The notes below the pieces were generated by a model. It was not told the DNA's origin, searched no databases, and saw only the letters and a list, made by a program, of their open reading frames with translations. Below are positions 53,607 through 63,600 of a stretch of 64,000 nt of DNA, one piece after another (positions within the stretch are counted from its first letter, which is position 1; every line of letters begins with the position of its first letter). The position numbers were made by a program, and so were the translations under genes. This DNA comes from Neisseria bacilliformis (lineage in GTDB: Bacteria; Pseudomonadota; Gammaproteobacteria; Burkholderiales; Neisseriaceae), in assembly GCF_014055025.1 (NCBI RefSeq), contig NZ_CP059571.1:1922001-1986000 (forward strand), given 5' to 3'.

Positions 53607-54983
53607 CTACTGCGGCCAGACGAGTTCGGGTTTGGCGGACAGGGCGGCGCGGAATTGGGCGCGGATGCGTTCGAGAGCGGCGGGGGTGTCGCCCTCGAAG
53701 CGCAGGACGAGGACGGGGGTGGTGTTGGAGGCGCGGATAAGGCCGAAGCCGTCGGGGAATTCAACGCGCAGGCCGTCGATGGTGATGGTTTGCTCCGCGC
53801 CGTCGAAGCGGGCGGCGGCGGCCAGTTCGGCAACGGTTTGGCTGCCGTTTGCGCCTTCGGGCAGGGGGATGTTGATTTCGGGGGTGGCGGCGGCCTGGGG
53901 CAGGCCGTCGAGTTCGGCGGTGGGGTTGGCACTGCGGGAGAGGATTTCGAGCAGGCGCGCGCCGGCGTACATGCCGTCGTCGAAGCCGTACCAGCGTTCT
54001 TTAAAGAAGGTGTGGCCGCTCATTTCGCCGGCCAGCAGCGCGCCGCTGCGCTTCATGGCGGCTTTGATGAAGCTGTGGCCGGTTTTTTCCATAACGGGTT
54101 CGCCGCCGTGCCGCCGTATCCAGGGGGCGAGCAGGCGGGTGGATTTGACGTCGTAGATGACTTTGGCCTGCGGCCTGCGGCTGAGGACGTCGCGGGCGAA
54201 CAGCATGAGCTGGCGGTCGGGGTAGATGATGCTGCCGCTTTTGCTGACGACGCCGAGGCGGTCGCCGTCGCCGTCGAAGGCAAGACCGACTTCGGCGGGG
54301 CCGTTTTGCACGGCGGCAATCAGCTCGCCCAGGTTTTCGGGTTTGGCGGGATCGGGGTGGTGGTTGGGGAAGCGTCCGTCCACGTCGCAGAAGAGTTCCT
54401 GCACTTCACAGCCGAGTGCGCGGTAGAGGCTGCCGGCATAGGCTCCGGCCACGCCGTTACCGGCATCGATGGCGATTTTCATCGGGCGGGCAAGGGTGAT
54501 GTGCGAGGTGATGGCGGTTTGGTAGGCGGCGGCGATGTCGAGGTGCCGAATGCTGCCGCTGCCGTCGGTGAAGGCTTCGTTTTCGATCAGGTCGCGCAGC
54601 TGCCGGATGTCTTCGCCGGCGAGGGTGTCGCCGCCGAGCATGATTTTAAAGCCGTTGTATTCGGGCGGGTTGTGGCTGCCGGTAATCATGATGCCGCTGC
54701 CGCCGCATTCGGTCAGGGCGGCGAAATAGAGCATGGGGGTGGCGACGGTGCCGGTGTCGGTTACGGCGATGCCGCTGTCAGTAAGCCCTTGGCCGAGGGC
54801 GGCGGAGAGTGCCGCGCCGCTGAGGCGGCCGTCGCGGCCGACGGCGATGCTGCCGATGCCCTGTGCTGCAGCGCGTGCGGCAACGGCGCGGCCGATGAGG
54901 TAGGCGGTGTCTTCCGTGAGGGTTCGGCCGACGATGCCGCGTATGTCGTAGGCTTTGAAGATTTCGGGGGCGGCGTGTGCCAT
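53607..54983 (-). CDS. pgm: Phosphoglucomutase/phosphomannomutase
   Basis: This 458-residue alpha-D-phosphohexomutase interconverts hexose 1- and 6-phosphates, needed for lipooligosaccharide and other surface sugars in Neisseria. The start AYDIRGIVG, the phospho-Ser motif MITGSHNPPEYNGFK, metal site AFDGDGDRLG, sugar loop GEMSGHTFF and phosphate loop RASNTTPVL are all present. The ATG at 54983 follows GGAG. Whether glucose or mannose is preferred cannot be read from the sequence. Confidence 0.92.
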   Translation of the reverse strand: MAHAAPEIFKAYDIRGIVGRTLTEDTAYLIGRAVAARAAAQGIGSIAVGRDGRLSGAALSAALGQGLTDSGIAVTDTGTVATPMLYFAALTECGGSGIMITGSHNPPEYNGFKIMLGGDTLAGEDIRQLRDLIENEAFTDGSGSIRHLDIAAAYQTAITSHITLARPMKIAIDAGNGVAGAYAGSLYRALGCEVQELFCDVDGRFPNHHPDPAKPENLGELIAAVQNGPAEVGLAFDGDGDRLGVVSKSGSIIYPDRQLMLFARDVLSRRPQAKVIYDVKSTRLLAPWIRRHGGEPVMEKTGHSFIKAAMKRSGALLAGEMSGHTFFKERWYGFDDGMYAGARLLEILSRSANPTAELDGLPQAAATPEINIPLPEGANGSQTVAELAAAARFDGAEQTITIDGLRVEFPDGFGLIRASNTTPVLVLRFEGDTPAALERIRAQFRAALSAKPELVWPQ

Positions 54984-55021
54984 GCGGAGGCTCCTTTGCG
55001 GGGTAATGGGCAAATCTGAAA

Positions 55022-55378
55022 TCAATCCTGCCAGCGGCAATCCGGTTTTTCCGTGCCGTTGGAGGCGATCAGCAGGGTTTTTCCTGCCGGTGCGGGCGCA
55101 GGTGCGCATTGCGCGGTGATGTATCGGTTGCGGTACAGCAGTTCCAAGGACACGCTTCTGACCGGCCTGTTTTCGGGCGCGATATTTAGCCGGACGGCCT
55201 GCGCGGCGGACAGCGGCTCGGCAGTTTCATAGACGGCAAGCACATCATTGTTGATTGATACGGAATAAAGCGCGGCGGGTTCGGCGGTGTGGCCGGTAAT
55301 GGCAAGCATGGGCATATCGGGCTGTGCCGCGAGGCGGCAGGCGGCAATGAGCATGATCAAAAACAGGGGACGTTTCAT
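55022..55378 (-). CDS. Exported protein of unknown function
   Basis: This 118-residue protein has a signal peptide (about residues 1-18, MKRPLFLIMLIAACRLAA). The mature chain has two cysteines (TAQCAPAP and PDCRWQD), perhaps a disulfide. It lies 38 bases upstream of pgm on the same strand, so could be co-transcribed with it. No family is recognised. Confidence 0.7.
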   Translation of the reverse strand: MKRPLFLIMLIAACRLAAQPDMPMLAITGHTAEPAALYSVSINNDVLAVYETAEPLSAAQAVRLNIAPENRPVRSVSLELLYRNRYITAQCAPAPAPAGKTLLIASNGTEKPDCRWQD

Positions 55379-55405
55379 TATATGCGCTTATCGGGTTGGC
55401 GAAAT

Positions 55406-55446
55406 GTTTTCAGACGGCCTGTTGGCGGTACAGGCCGTCTGAAAAA
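55406..55446. repeat. DUS inverted pair
   Basis: TTTTCAGACGGCCTGT and ACAGGCCGTCTGAAAA with an eight-base loop, upstream of the exported-protein gene and next to the MITE-like element. Confidence 0.6.
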
Positions 55447-55461
55447 CGGGGGAAGGCGGCT

Positions 55462-55626
55462 TAGGGTCTGTTTGCATTTGGTATTACGGCGGTTTTTGCG
55501 CCATAAAACGGCATCTGCCGCGTTGCAAATCCTCGCAAGGTGTCCAAACCTTGCTGCGGTTTGCGCCTCGCATCTGCCGGTGTCAAAGCAAAACCCGCTG
55601 CGCAAACCAATTGCAAACAGACACTA
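55462..55626. mobile_element. MITE-like repeat, copy C (inverted)
   Basis: Ends GGGTCTGTTTGCATTTGG and CCAATTGCAAACAGACAC are bounded by TA. The interior is the reverse complement of copies A and B with several differences. The TA at 55625-55626 is part of the stop codon of the lytic transglycosylase gene. Confidence 0.7.
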
Positions 55627-57807
55627 GCTGCCTTGCAGTTTGATGCTTTGGCCGGGTTTGAGGACGGTGCTGTTGTTGTTCCAGCGGCGCACGTCTTTGA
55701 CATCGACGTTGAAGCGGCGGGCGATGCCGGCCAGGGTGTCGCCTTGGCGGACGGTGTAGGAAACCTGGCGGATGTTGTTCTGCCCGGTTTTGCCTTTGGC
55801 CGTTTGGGCGGCGGCCACTTTCAATATCTGGCCTTCGTGGATGGTGTTGCCTTTGATGCCGTTGTTTGCCACGAGGTCGGCCACGTTCATGTCGTAGCGT
55901 TTGGCGATATTGAACAGGGTGTCGCCGTGGGCGACTTTGTGGGTGGCGGGCGGCGCGGCGGGTTTGGCGGCGGCCAGCGCGCGGGCTTCGGCTTTCTGCT
56001 GTTTGGCGCGTTCGGCGGCGAGTTTGGCCTGGCGGCTGCGCTCGGCGGCTTCGCGGGCGGTGGCTTCGGCCAATGCCAGAACTTCGACCTGTGTCGGGAT
56101 GCGTTCGGAAGACGCGGCGGCTTCGGGCGGCGCGGACTGTTCGGCGGAGGCGGTTTGGCGGACGAAATCCATCAGCGGGTCGCCGTTGCCGTCGTTTTCC
56201 GCTGCGGCAGTTTGCACGCCCGGCTGCGTTTGCGCGGCGGCTTGCGGCGGTGTTGCGGCTTGCTGCGCGGCGACAGTTTGCGCCTGCGCGGGCATGGAGA
56301 CGGGGGCGGATGCCGTTTGTGCGGCGGCGGTCTGTACCGGCGCGGGTTGTGCGGCGGTGTCTTTGACGGCGGCAGCTTGGGCGGCAAAGGCCGCAGGGGC
56401 GGGGGTGGCGGGTTTGTCCAGCGGCAGGGTGGTTTGGACGGAGGCCGTCTGAACAATGTCGGTTCTGGCCGCAGGCTGCGCGGCGGCAAAGGCCGACTGC
56501 GGCGGCAGGGCGGGCGCGTTGGCCGGCTGCGGTGGCGCGGTGAAACTCGGCTGCGCGCTGGCGATGGCGGTGGCGACGCCCATTTCGGGCACGCTTTGCA
56601 GCTTGTTGTCGTTCGGGTTGAGGTCTTTGTCAAGGGCGATGAAGTTGGTGAGCGCGTCGCCGCCTTTTCCGCCGAAGCTGTTTTTCGCCACCAAAATGCT
56701 GCGCCCTGCGGCGATGCTGTCTTTGCTCAGGCCGTTGAGGCGTTTGAGTTCGGCGGTGTTCATGCCGGTTTCGGCAGCGATGGCGGAGAGGGTGGTGTTG
56801 GCGTAGGGGGTGTACACGTCCCAGGAAAGCAGGGTGGCGCGGTCGGCTTTTTTGTAGTTGCGCTCGAAATTGGCGGCGGCGGCAACGGGCAGCAGCAGTT
56901 TGCGGCCGAGCTTGGGCATGTAGACGGGCGATTTGAAAGCAGGATTGAGCGCGTCGAACTCGCTGCGGCTGATGCCGGCCAGGCGCACGGCGGCGTTCAG
57001 GTCGATGGGCTGGTCGATGTCTACGGCTTTGAAGAAGGGCTTGTTGTCGAGGTCGGAGAAGCTGATGCCGAAATATTCGGGGTTGTTGACGATGTTGCGC
57101 ACGGCCAGGAGCTTGGGGACATAGTTGCGCGTTTCGGCGGGCATTTTGAGGTTTTCGTACACCGGCTCCAAGCCTTGCGCGCGGGCGCGGTTGACGGCGC
57201 GGCCGACGTTGCCTTCGCCCCAGTTGTAGGCGGCCAGCGCGAGCGACCAGTCGCCGAAGAGGCCGTGCAGGTATTCGAGGTAGTTCAGAGCCGCGTCGGT
57301 GGCGGCGTAAACGTCGTGGCGGCCGTCGTAGAGCGGGGTTTGTTCGAGGCCGTAGTGGCGGCCGGTGGCGGGCATGAACTGCCACAGGCCGGACGCGCCG
57401 ACGCCGGATTTGGCTTTGGTAACGAACGCGCTTTCGATAAAGGGCAGCAGGGCGATTTCGGCCGGCATGTTGCGTTTGGCCACTTCGCGGCTGATGTGGT
57501 ACATATAGGGGCGGCTGCGCTCGATGGTGCGGTTGAAGTAGGCGGCCGAGGAGGCGTATTTGCTTTCGTGGCGGCGCACGAGTTCGGGATTGACTTCGGC
57601 CATGCGGAAATCGCTGCGCAGGTATGCCCAGACGCTGTTGTGGCCGTGTTTGATTTTGCCGTGGTCGAGGGAGACGGTGTTGGCGCGCATCAGTGCCATG
57701 CCGATCTGGCTTTTGCTGTAATGGTTGTTCTGATAGCTCTGGCCGTGCGCGGCGGAGAAGACAGACAGCCCCGTAATGGCTACTGCAAGGGTTTTTATCG
57801 AAGACAT
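55624..57807 (-). CDS. mltD: LysM lytic transglycosylase (MltD-like)
   Basis: This 727-residue periplasmic murein hydrolase has a signal peptide (cleavage near HGQS, residue 23) and a goose-lysozyme-type SLT domain (FIESAFVTKAKSGVGASGLW with catalytic Glu, QFMPATGRHYGL, AAYNWGEGNVGRA). A LysM-like segment (about residues 310-400), a long Ala/Pro/Gln-rich linker (about 430-600) and two C-terminal LysM domains (HKVAHGDTLFNIAKRYDMNV and VRQGDTLAGIARRFNV) follow. It lacks the Cys lipobox of E. coli MltD. It ends exactly at a MITE-like element, which leaves the family C-terminus (KPGQSIKLQGS) intact. Confidence 0.9.
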   Translation of the reverse strand: MSSIKTLAVAITGLSVFSAAHGQSYQNNHYSKSQIGMALMRANTVSLDHGKIKHGHNSVWAYLRSDFRMAEVNPELVRRHESKYASSAAYFNRTIERSRPYMYHISREVAKRNMPAEIALLPFIESAFVTKAKSGVGASGLWQFMPATGRHYGLEQTPLYDGRHDVYAATDAALNYLEYLHGLFGDWSLALAAYNWGEGNVGRAVNRARAQGLEPVYENLKMPAETRNYVPKLLAVRNIVNNPEYFGISFSDLDNKPFFKAVDIDQPIDLNAAVRLAGISRSEFDALNPAFKSPVYMPKLGRKLLLPVAAAANFERNYKKADRATLLSWDVYTPYANTTLSAIAAETGMNTAELKRLNGLSKDSIAAGRSILVAKNSFGGKGGDALTNFIALDKDLNPNDNKLQSVPEMGVATAIASAQPSFTAPPQPANAPALPPQSAFAAAQPAARTDIVQTASVQTTLPLDKPATPAPAAFAAQAAAVKDTAAQPAPVQTAAAQTASAPVSMPAQAQTVAAQQAATPPQAAAQTQPGVQTAAAENDGNGDPLMDFVRQTASAEQSAPPEAAASSERIPTQVEVLALAEATAREAAERSRQAKLAAERAKQQKAEARALAAAKPAAPPATHKVAHGDTLFNIAKRYDMNVADLVANNGIKGNTIHEGQILKVAAAQTAKGKTGQNNIRQVSYTVRQGDTLAGIARRFNVDVKDVRRWNNNSTVLKPGQSIKLQGS

Positions 57808-57993
57808 GTTTTTGGTTTTCGGCTGGTAACAACGGCGCATACTAACTTGATACCCGCAGACGCGTCAAGGTTATCCAAGTGTAAAAATTTTCAACATGTT
57901 AAACCGCTTGTCCGTTTGACGCGCCGCTGTTTGCGGGCGGCAGACAATGGCAAAATAAGCATTTGTCGTTTTTTTTGAACGGGAGGAAAGGCT

Positions 57994-58632
57994 ATGGACA
58001 CGCAACCGTCCGGCCGTTTCGAGTGCAGCACCGTCGGGCTGCGCGCCGCCGCGTGCGAGCAGGATTTTTTCCGCCGCGCCGCCGCCGATTTGCCTTTTCA
58101 GACGGCCTTACAGCTCGGCAGGCCGCAATGGGATTTGACGCACGGCGCGGCGGTGCGTGCGGGCAGGGACTGTATGCTGGCCGCCGACGCCCTGCCCTTC
58201 GCGGCCGACAGCATGGATTTGCTGCTGCTGCCGCACGGCCTGGAAACCCCCTGCCGCGCGGGCGTTTTGCACGAAGCCTACCGCGTTTTGGCGGCAGAAG
58301 GCCGGCTGGTGCTGAGCGGCTTCAACCCGCATTCGGTGTGGCGGCTGCTCTACCGCGCCGAGCGCAAACCCTTTCCCGACGGGGGAAACAGCATCCCGAT
58401 AGGCCGTCTGAAAACCCTGTGGCAGGACGCGGGCTTTGAGGCGGAGCGCACCGAATGGCTGGTGTGCTGGCCGCCGGCGGACGAAACGGCCGACGCCGCA
58501 AAACACGGCTGGCCGGCCGCCGCGCTGGTTTACGCTGTGGTGCTGGCCAAACGGCAGGCGGGCGTGCACCCGCTGGGCGGCCTGATTGCGCCCGTACCGC
58601 CCGAACCCGCATGGGACTTGCAGGGCGCGTAA
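57994..58632 (+). CDS. SAM-dependent methyltransferase-like protein
   Basis: This 212-residue protein has a reduced class I methyltransferase fold: LPFAADSMDLLLLPHGLE (motif IV/post II region) and HEAYRVLAAEGRLVLSGFNPHSVW (post motif). The glycine-rich SAM loop is degenerate. It resembles small proteobacterial methyltransferases next to gloB or rnhA, and gloB lies 1.3 kb away here. GGGAGGAAAGG is the ribosome site. The substrate is unknown. A DUS inside the gene codes for PFQTALQ. Confidence 0.8.
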   Translation: MDTQPSGRFECSTVGLRAAACEQDFFRRAAADLPFQTALQLGRPQWDLTHGAAVRAGRDCMLAADALPFAADSMDLLLLPHGLETPCRAGVLHEAYRVLAAEGRLVLSGFNPHSVWRLLYRAERKPFPDGGNSIPIGRLKTLWQDAGFEAERTEWLVCWPPADETADAAKHGWPAAALVYAVVLAKRQAGVHPLGGLIAPVPPEPAWDLQGA

Positions 58633-58637
58633 ACCGC

Positions 58638-58937
58638 CTAAGCGAAAAACTGCCCCAGCAGCCCCGCCGTGCCCACCGCCAGCAGCACGGTCGGCAGCAT
58701 CGGCAGGCGGCTGGCGGCCAGCACCGCCACCACGGCGGCAATCAGCTCGTGCGGCTTGTCCGAAACAAAATACGGCGCAATCACCGCCACCAGCACGCAG
58801 CCGGGCGCGGCATCCATCACCTTCGCTGCGCGTTTGCCCAGCGTGCGGTTGCGCAGCGCGAAAAACCCCGTCAGCCGCGTGGCGTAAGTAACCGTCAGCA
58901 TCCCCAGCACTACCAGCAGTGCGTCCCACGAAATCAC
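58638..58937 (-). CDS. azlD: AzlD-family branched-chain amino acid export subunit
   Basis: This 99-residue protein has three or four hydrophobic helices and the AzlD pattern MLTVTYATRLTGFFALRN, VMDAAPGCVLVAVIAP and LIAAVVAVLAA. Its start overlaps the azlC stop by four bases. AzlCD-type pairs export branched-chain amino acids or analogues. Confidence 0.88.
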   Translation of the reverse strand: MISWDALLVVLGMLTVTYATRLTGFFALRNRTLGKRAAKVMDAAPGCVLVAVIAPYFVSDKPHELIAAVVAVLAASRLPMLPTVLLAVGTAGLLGQFFA

Positions 58938-59656
58938 GATTCATCCTCCGAAGCGGTAAAAAACGCCGTCAGCAGCCCCGCCGCCGCCCCCGCCGGCACA
59001 TACCACGCCCCGCCCGCCGCGCGGTACGCCACCGCAGCCGCCGCCAAACTGGCAAACCACGGCAGCGCGGGCTTCCAACCCTTCCACATCCCGCGCAGCA
59101 GCACCAGAAACACGGCGGGAAACGCCATGCCGAAGCCCCACGCCGACACGTCCCCCAGCACCGGCCCGACGGCCGCCCCCGCCGCCGACGCGGCCACCCA
59201 CACCACATACAGCGTCAGACTCACGCCCATATAGTAGTGCAGGCTGAACGCCGGCAGCCCCGCCTCTTTGCGCCGGCGGATGTCCGCCATCGCCATCGCC
59301 CAGCTCTCGTCGGTCATCAGAAACAGCGCGGGAAACAGCCTGCGCGGCAGCAGATGGCGGATATAGGGCGCGAAGGCCGCCCCCATCAGAATGTGGCGCG
59401 TATTGATCATAAAGGTAACGCCGACAATCAGCAGCACCGGCAGCGGCTTTTGCCACAACCCGACAGCGGCAAACTCCGAACCGCCGGCAAAATTCAGCCC
59501 CGTCATCAGCGGCATCTCCAACACACTCATCCCCTTCTGCGCCCCCTGGACGCCCAAAATCAGCGCGAAGGGCAGGAGGCCGATGATGATGGGGAGGCAG
59601 TCTTTCATCCCGCGCCGGAACTCCCGCGCGGGCGTGGCAGCGTGCAAAGCGTCCAT
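58934..59656 (-). CDS. azlC: AzlC-family amino acid exporter
   Basis: This 240-residue membrane protein has AzlC features: CLPIIIGLLPFALILGVQ, GGSEFAAVGLW, INTRHILMGAAFAPYI and MTDESWAM. About five or six helices are seen. It overlaps azlD (ATGA-type). The complement of TATAAT at 59701-59706 is a likely promoter -10. In-frame Met residues near the start leave the exact N-terminus open (59656 or 59611). Confidence 0.9.
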   Translation of the reverse strand: MDALHAATPAREFRRGMKDCLPIIIGLLPFALILGVQGAQKGMSVLEMPLMTGLNFAGGSEFAAVGLWQKPLPVLLIVGVTFMINTRHILMGAAFAPYIRHLLPRRLFPALFLMTDESWAMAMADIRRRKEAGLPAFSLHYYMGVSLTLYVVWVAASAAGAAVGPVLGDVSAWGFGMAFPAVFLVLLRGMWKGWKPALPWFASLAAAAVAYRAAGGAWYVPAGAAAGLLTAFFTASEDES

Positions 59657-59813
59657 ATCGTCATTGTCCTTATTTGAAACGGCACTCGGAAAAGGGGCGG
59701 ATTATAGCGGACGGCGGCGGCGGAATAGAGAGAGGCCGTCTGAAAAGCGGGTTTTGCTTTTCGGCGGCGCCGAAACTGCGTTTTCAGACGGCCTCTGCGG
59801 TTAAGCAGGGCGG

Positions 59814-59871
59814 GTCTCGACCCGCCGTTTGCCGAACATTCGATATTTTGGCGGGTCAAGACCCACCCTGC
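59814..59871. repeat. Double-hairpin repeat, GGGTC/CCCGCC core
   Basis: GCAGGGCGGGTCTCGACCCGCC...GGCGGGTCAAGACCCACCCTGC; same layout as the GTAGG-ended repeats, but with GCAGG ends. Confidence 0.6.
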
Positions 59872-59886
59872 GGTTTTCAGACGGCC

Positions 59887-60648
59887 TCAAAACCTGTTTT
59901 TCCATTCGCGCAGGGCGGCGAAGACGGCGGTTTCGTCGGGCAGGGGGCGGCCTGCGGCTTCGGCGGCGCGGCAGGCAACAGCGGGGTGGGCGGTGCGCAG
60001 GAAGGGGTTGATGCGTTTTTCGTGGACGAGGGTAACGGGCAGGGTGGGCGGGTGCGCGGCCTGTTGCCGCGCGGCGCGGATGTCGGGGTTGCCGGGTTCG
60101 ACGCACTCGGCGAAGGCGAGGTTGGCGGCGGTGTATTCGTGGGCGGGGTACAGCAGGGTGTCGTCGGGCAGCGCGGCAAGGCGGCGGCAGGAGGCGGCGA
60201 GCTGTTCCATCGTGCCGGTGAAGACGCGGCCGCAGCCGGCGGAAAACAGGGTGTCGCCGCAGAAAACGTGCGTTCTGCCGCCGTCTTCGAGCAGGTAGGC
60301 GAGGTGGCCGGCGGTGTGGCCGGGGATGTGCCAGACGCGGGCGGTGCGTCCGGCGAAGCGGATTATCCCGCCCTCCCCTGCCGCCATGTCGGCTGCGGGG
60401 ACGTCGCCGCCGCCATAGACGGCGCATTTGGGGAAGCGGCGTTTGAGTTCGGCGACTCCGCCGGTGTGGTCGCCGTGGTGGTGGGTGATCCAAATTTGCG
60501 CGAGGGCGAGGCCGTGTGCGTTGAGGAAATCGAGCACGGGCGCGGCTTCGCCCGGATCGACGCAGGCGGCGGTTCGGCCGTCTGAAAGCAGCCAGATGTA
60601 GTTATCGGACAGGGCGGGGATTGGGACGACGGCAAGCGGTTTATTCAT
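59887..60648 (-). CDS. gloB: Hydroxyacylglutathione hydrolase (glyoxalase II)
   Basis: This 253-residue metallo-beta-lactamase-fold enzyme hydrolyses S-lactoylglutathione in methylglyoxal detoxification. The binuclear metal motif is WITHHHGDHTGG; other ligands are in IPGHTAGHL, FCGDTLFSAGCGR and YPAHEYT. The C-terminal HAGH domain with INPFLRT is present. The start overlaps the end of the DUF2339 gene by eight bases, so the two are probably coupled. Confidence 0.94.
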   Translation of the reverse strand: MNKPLAVVPIPALSDNYIWLLSDGRTAACVDPGEAAPVLDFLNAHGLALAQIWITHHHGDHTGGVAELKRRFPKCAVYGGGDVPAADMAAGEGGIIRFAGRTARVWHIPGHTAGHLAYLLEDGGRTHVFCGDTLFSAGCGRVFTGTMEQLAASCRRLAALPDDTLLYPAHEYTAANLAFAECVEPGNPDIRAARQQAAHPPTLPVTLVHEKRINPFLRTAHPAVACRAAEAAGRPLPDETAVFAALREWKNRF

Positions 60649-63600
60649 CGCCGCCTCCTTCGCCTTCGCGCGGCGGTACGGGGGCGAACCAGCCGACCAG
60701 AAGCAGCAGCAGGCCGACGATGATGAACGAGGCGATGCGTTCGATGCCGCCACTGTTGCCCAGCTCGACCAAAAAGAGTTTGACCACCACCACGCCCATC
60801 AGCACCGCGCCGGCCATCCAGCGCGCGCGGCGGCCGCTGCGGTTGCCCGACACCATCAGCACGATGGCGGCCAGCGCCCACACCACCGACAAGCCGGCCT
60901 GCAAGCCCACCGAGCGCAGCAGCGCGTCGGCGCGCCATGCGGTGCCGCCGTAGAAATGCCACAGGCGCATCACGCCCGCGCTGATGGTGAGGAAGGCGGC
61001 GGCGCAGAGGGCGTAAAACCCCGCCCGCCGCGCGTTTTCGTTCCGGCCGAGGCGCGGCAGGGCGGCGAAGCCGAACCACAGCAGCGCGGCGGCGGCCAGT
61101 TCCAGCGGGTTGAACACGGGCAGATAGGGCAGCGGCGAAGGCGCGTGGGGCGCGGAGAAGTTCGCCCACAGCAGCCACGCGGCGGCGGCCAGCGCGCAGG
61201 CCGCGCCGCCGAAGGCGCGGTAGGCCGACGGATGGCGTGCAAACAGCGCGGGGCGGGCTTTGGCCGACAGCAGCAGATAAGCCGCAGGCACGGCCAGCCA
61301 GGTCAGTTGCAGCCACACGCCGCCCAGCCATAAAGAGGCCGTCTGAAAAACCAGTTTCTGCCACAGCAGGCCGAACAGCAGCAGCGCGGCGGCGTGCACG
61401 GCGGCGGTGAAACCACCATCCGCGTCCTCTGTGTCTGCGCCTTCGTCCGACAGCAGCCACGCCGCCAGCGCGGTGTGCGCCGCAAGGATGCCCCACGCGG
61501 CAAACGGCGCGGCGCGGAAGTTTTCCGGCAGCAGCAGCGCGGCGTAAAACAGCGCGGCGGCCAGCAGCAGATACTGCGCCCCGCGCCGGCGCAGGTAGCG
61601 GGCGGCAAACACGAAAGGCGCGAGCAGCAGCACGGGATGCAGCCAGCGGGCGGCGTTTTCAGACGGCCACAACACCCCGCGCCAGGCCGCGTCGGCCAGA
61701 GCCAGCGCAATGGCGAGCACCACCGCGCCCGCCGCCTGCCCCGCCCCGCCCCGCTGCGGGCGCGACAACAGCCACGCGGCGGCGGCCAGCGCGGCGGACA
61801 GCAGCAGATAATGCGCCGCGTCAAAAAGCGGCAGCGCGTGTCTCGCGCCCAGCGGCAGAAAGGCGAAACAGCAGAACGGGTCGGCCAGATACGCCAGCGG
61901 CAGCACCAGCGCGCACAAGAGCGCAAACACGGCGAACACGGCCTGCCCCTGCCGGTAGCGGCAGGCCGCCCACGCCAGGGCAAGCAGCGCGTAGGCCGTC
62001 ATCAGCGGCTTGGCCGAGGCAAACAGCAACAGCGGCAGCAGCGAGGCGTAAAACAGAGCGGCGGCGGCAGCGGCCGTCTGAAAACCGCGTTCCCACGCTG
62101 CCGAACCCTCGCGGCGGTATTGCGCCCATGAAAAATACAGCAGCCCGCCGCCGGCCGCCGCCAGCAGCGCGGCGGTGGGCGAACCCTGTATCAGGCCGCC
62201 GGAAACACCCGCGCCGACGCGGAACGCGGCAAGCTGCGCCAGAGCCGCGAGCAGATACACCGCCAGCGCACTCAGGCGCAGATGCGGCAGCCTTTGGCGC
62301 AGGCCGAACCAATACACCAGCGCGGCTTCCAGCGTCCACAGCGAAGCCGTATCCGCGCCGTTGAAAAACAGCGGCACCGCCAGCGTCGCCCACACCAGAG
62401 CCAGCGCGGCAAACGCCTGCCGCAGCGGCCGCAGCCCGCCTTCGCCGCGCAGCAGCAGCGCGAAGAGCGCGTAGGCGGCGGCAAAGCCCAGCGCAGACCA
62501 GCCCGCCCCGTGCGGCCAGTGTTTCACCATCGCCCATTGCAGGCCGAAGGCGGCAAAGGCCGTGCCGAACAGCAGCGTGTGGTCGGGCAGCGGCACACGC
62601 ATCCCGTGCGCCGCGATGCGCGTGAAGATTTCGTCCAGCGTCGCATTGTCGGCCAGCGGCGGCGCGTCGTCCGCCTCCGCATCCAGCAGGCGGCGGCGGG
62701 CGAAAAACAAGGCCACCAGCGTGTACAACAGCCAGTGGTACAGCAAAAACGGTTCGACAGAAGCAAACAGCGGCGGCGCGTAATCGCGCAGCCCCCACGC
62801 CGCCCCAATCAGAAACGTGCCCGCGAAACCGGTCAGATTCAGCGGCCGCCACGCCTTAAACCACGCCACCGCCGCCACGCCCGCGTTCAACAGCGCGAGA
62901 TAGGAAAACAGCACCACATACTGCCCGCTGCCGTCCGACACCAGCAGCGGCGCGGCCAAACCGCCGACCAGCGCGGCCTGCGCCATCGGCTGCGCATCCT
63001 GTTTCACCGCCATCGCCGCCGCAGCCGCCACCAAAGCCGCCATCGCCGCAAACACCACCGGCGCAGGCAACAGCGGATGCAGCTTCAAAGCCGCCAGCGC
63101 GGTGAGGTACATCACCGCCATGCCGAAGCCTTCGAGCACCAAGCCGTACTCGCGGCGGCGGCCTTGCAGCTTCCAGCCCGCAAGCGCGGCGGCCAAACCC
63201 GCCCCCGCCACTGTCAGATAACGCAGCCCCACCGGAATCTGCACCCGCTCCGAAGCGTAGCGCAGCAGAAAGGCCAGGCCGAGAAACAGCACCACCACGC
63301 CCGTTTTCAACAGCGGATTGCCGCGCACAAACCACGCCCAAAGCGTGTTTCCGGCATCCTGCGGCGCGGTGGGCACGTTTTCAGACGGCCTGCGCGGGGC
63401 AGAGGCCGTCTGAAAACCGCGTTGCCAATCCTGCTGCGCGGCAGCATCCGCTCCGCGCGCTTGCGGCTCGGAGGCCGTCTGAAAACCTTGCGGAACAGCG
63501 GCTTCGGCGGCTGCGGCAAAATCCGCGCCGTCAGACAGCGCAGCCGTTTCACGCGCAGGCGCAGAGGCCGTCTGAAAATCCTGTTGCAAACCTTGCTGCG

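Noticed and set aside
55540-57978. 812-codon plus-strand frame opposite the lytic transglycosylase
   Set aside because: Gly/Ala-rich shadow with no domain; the minus strand has SLT and LysM domains.
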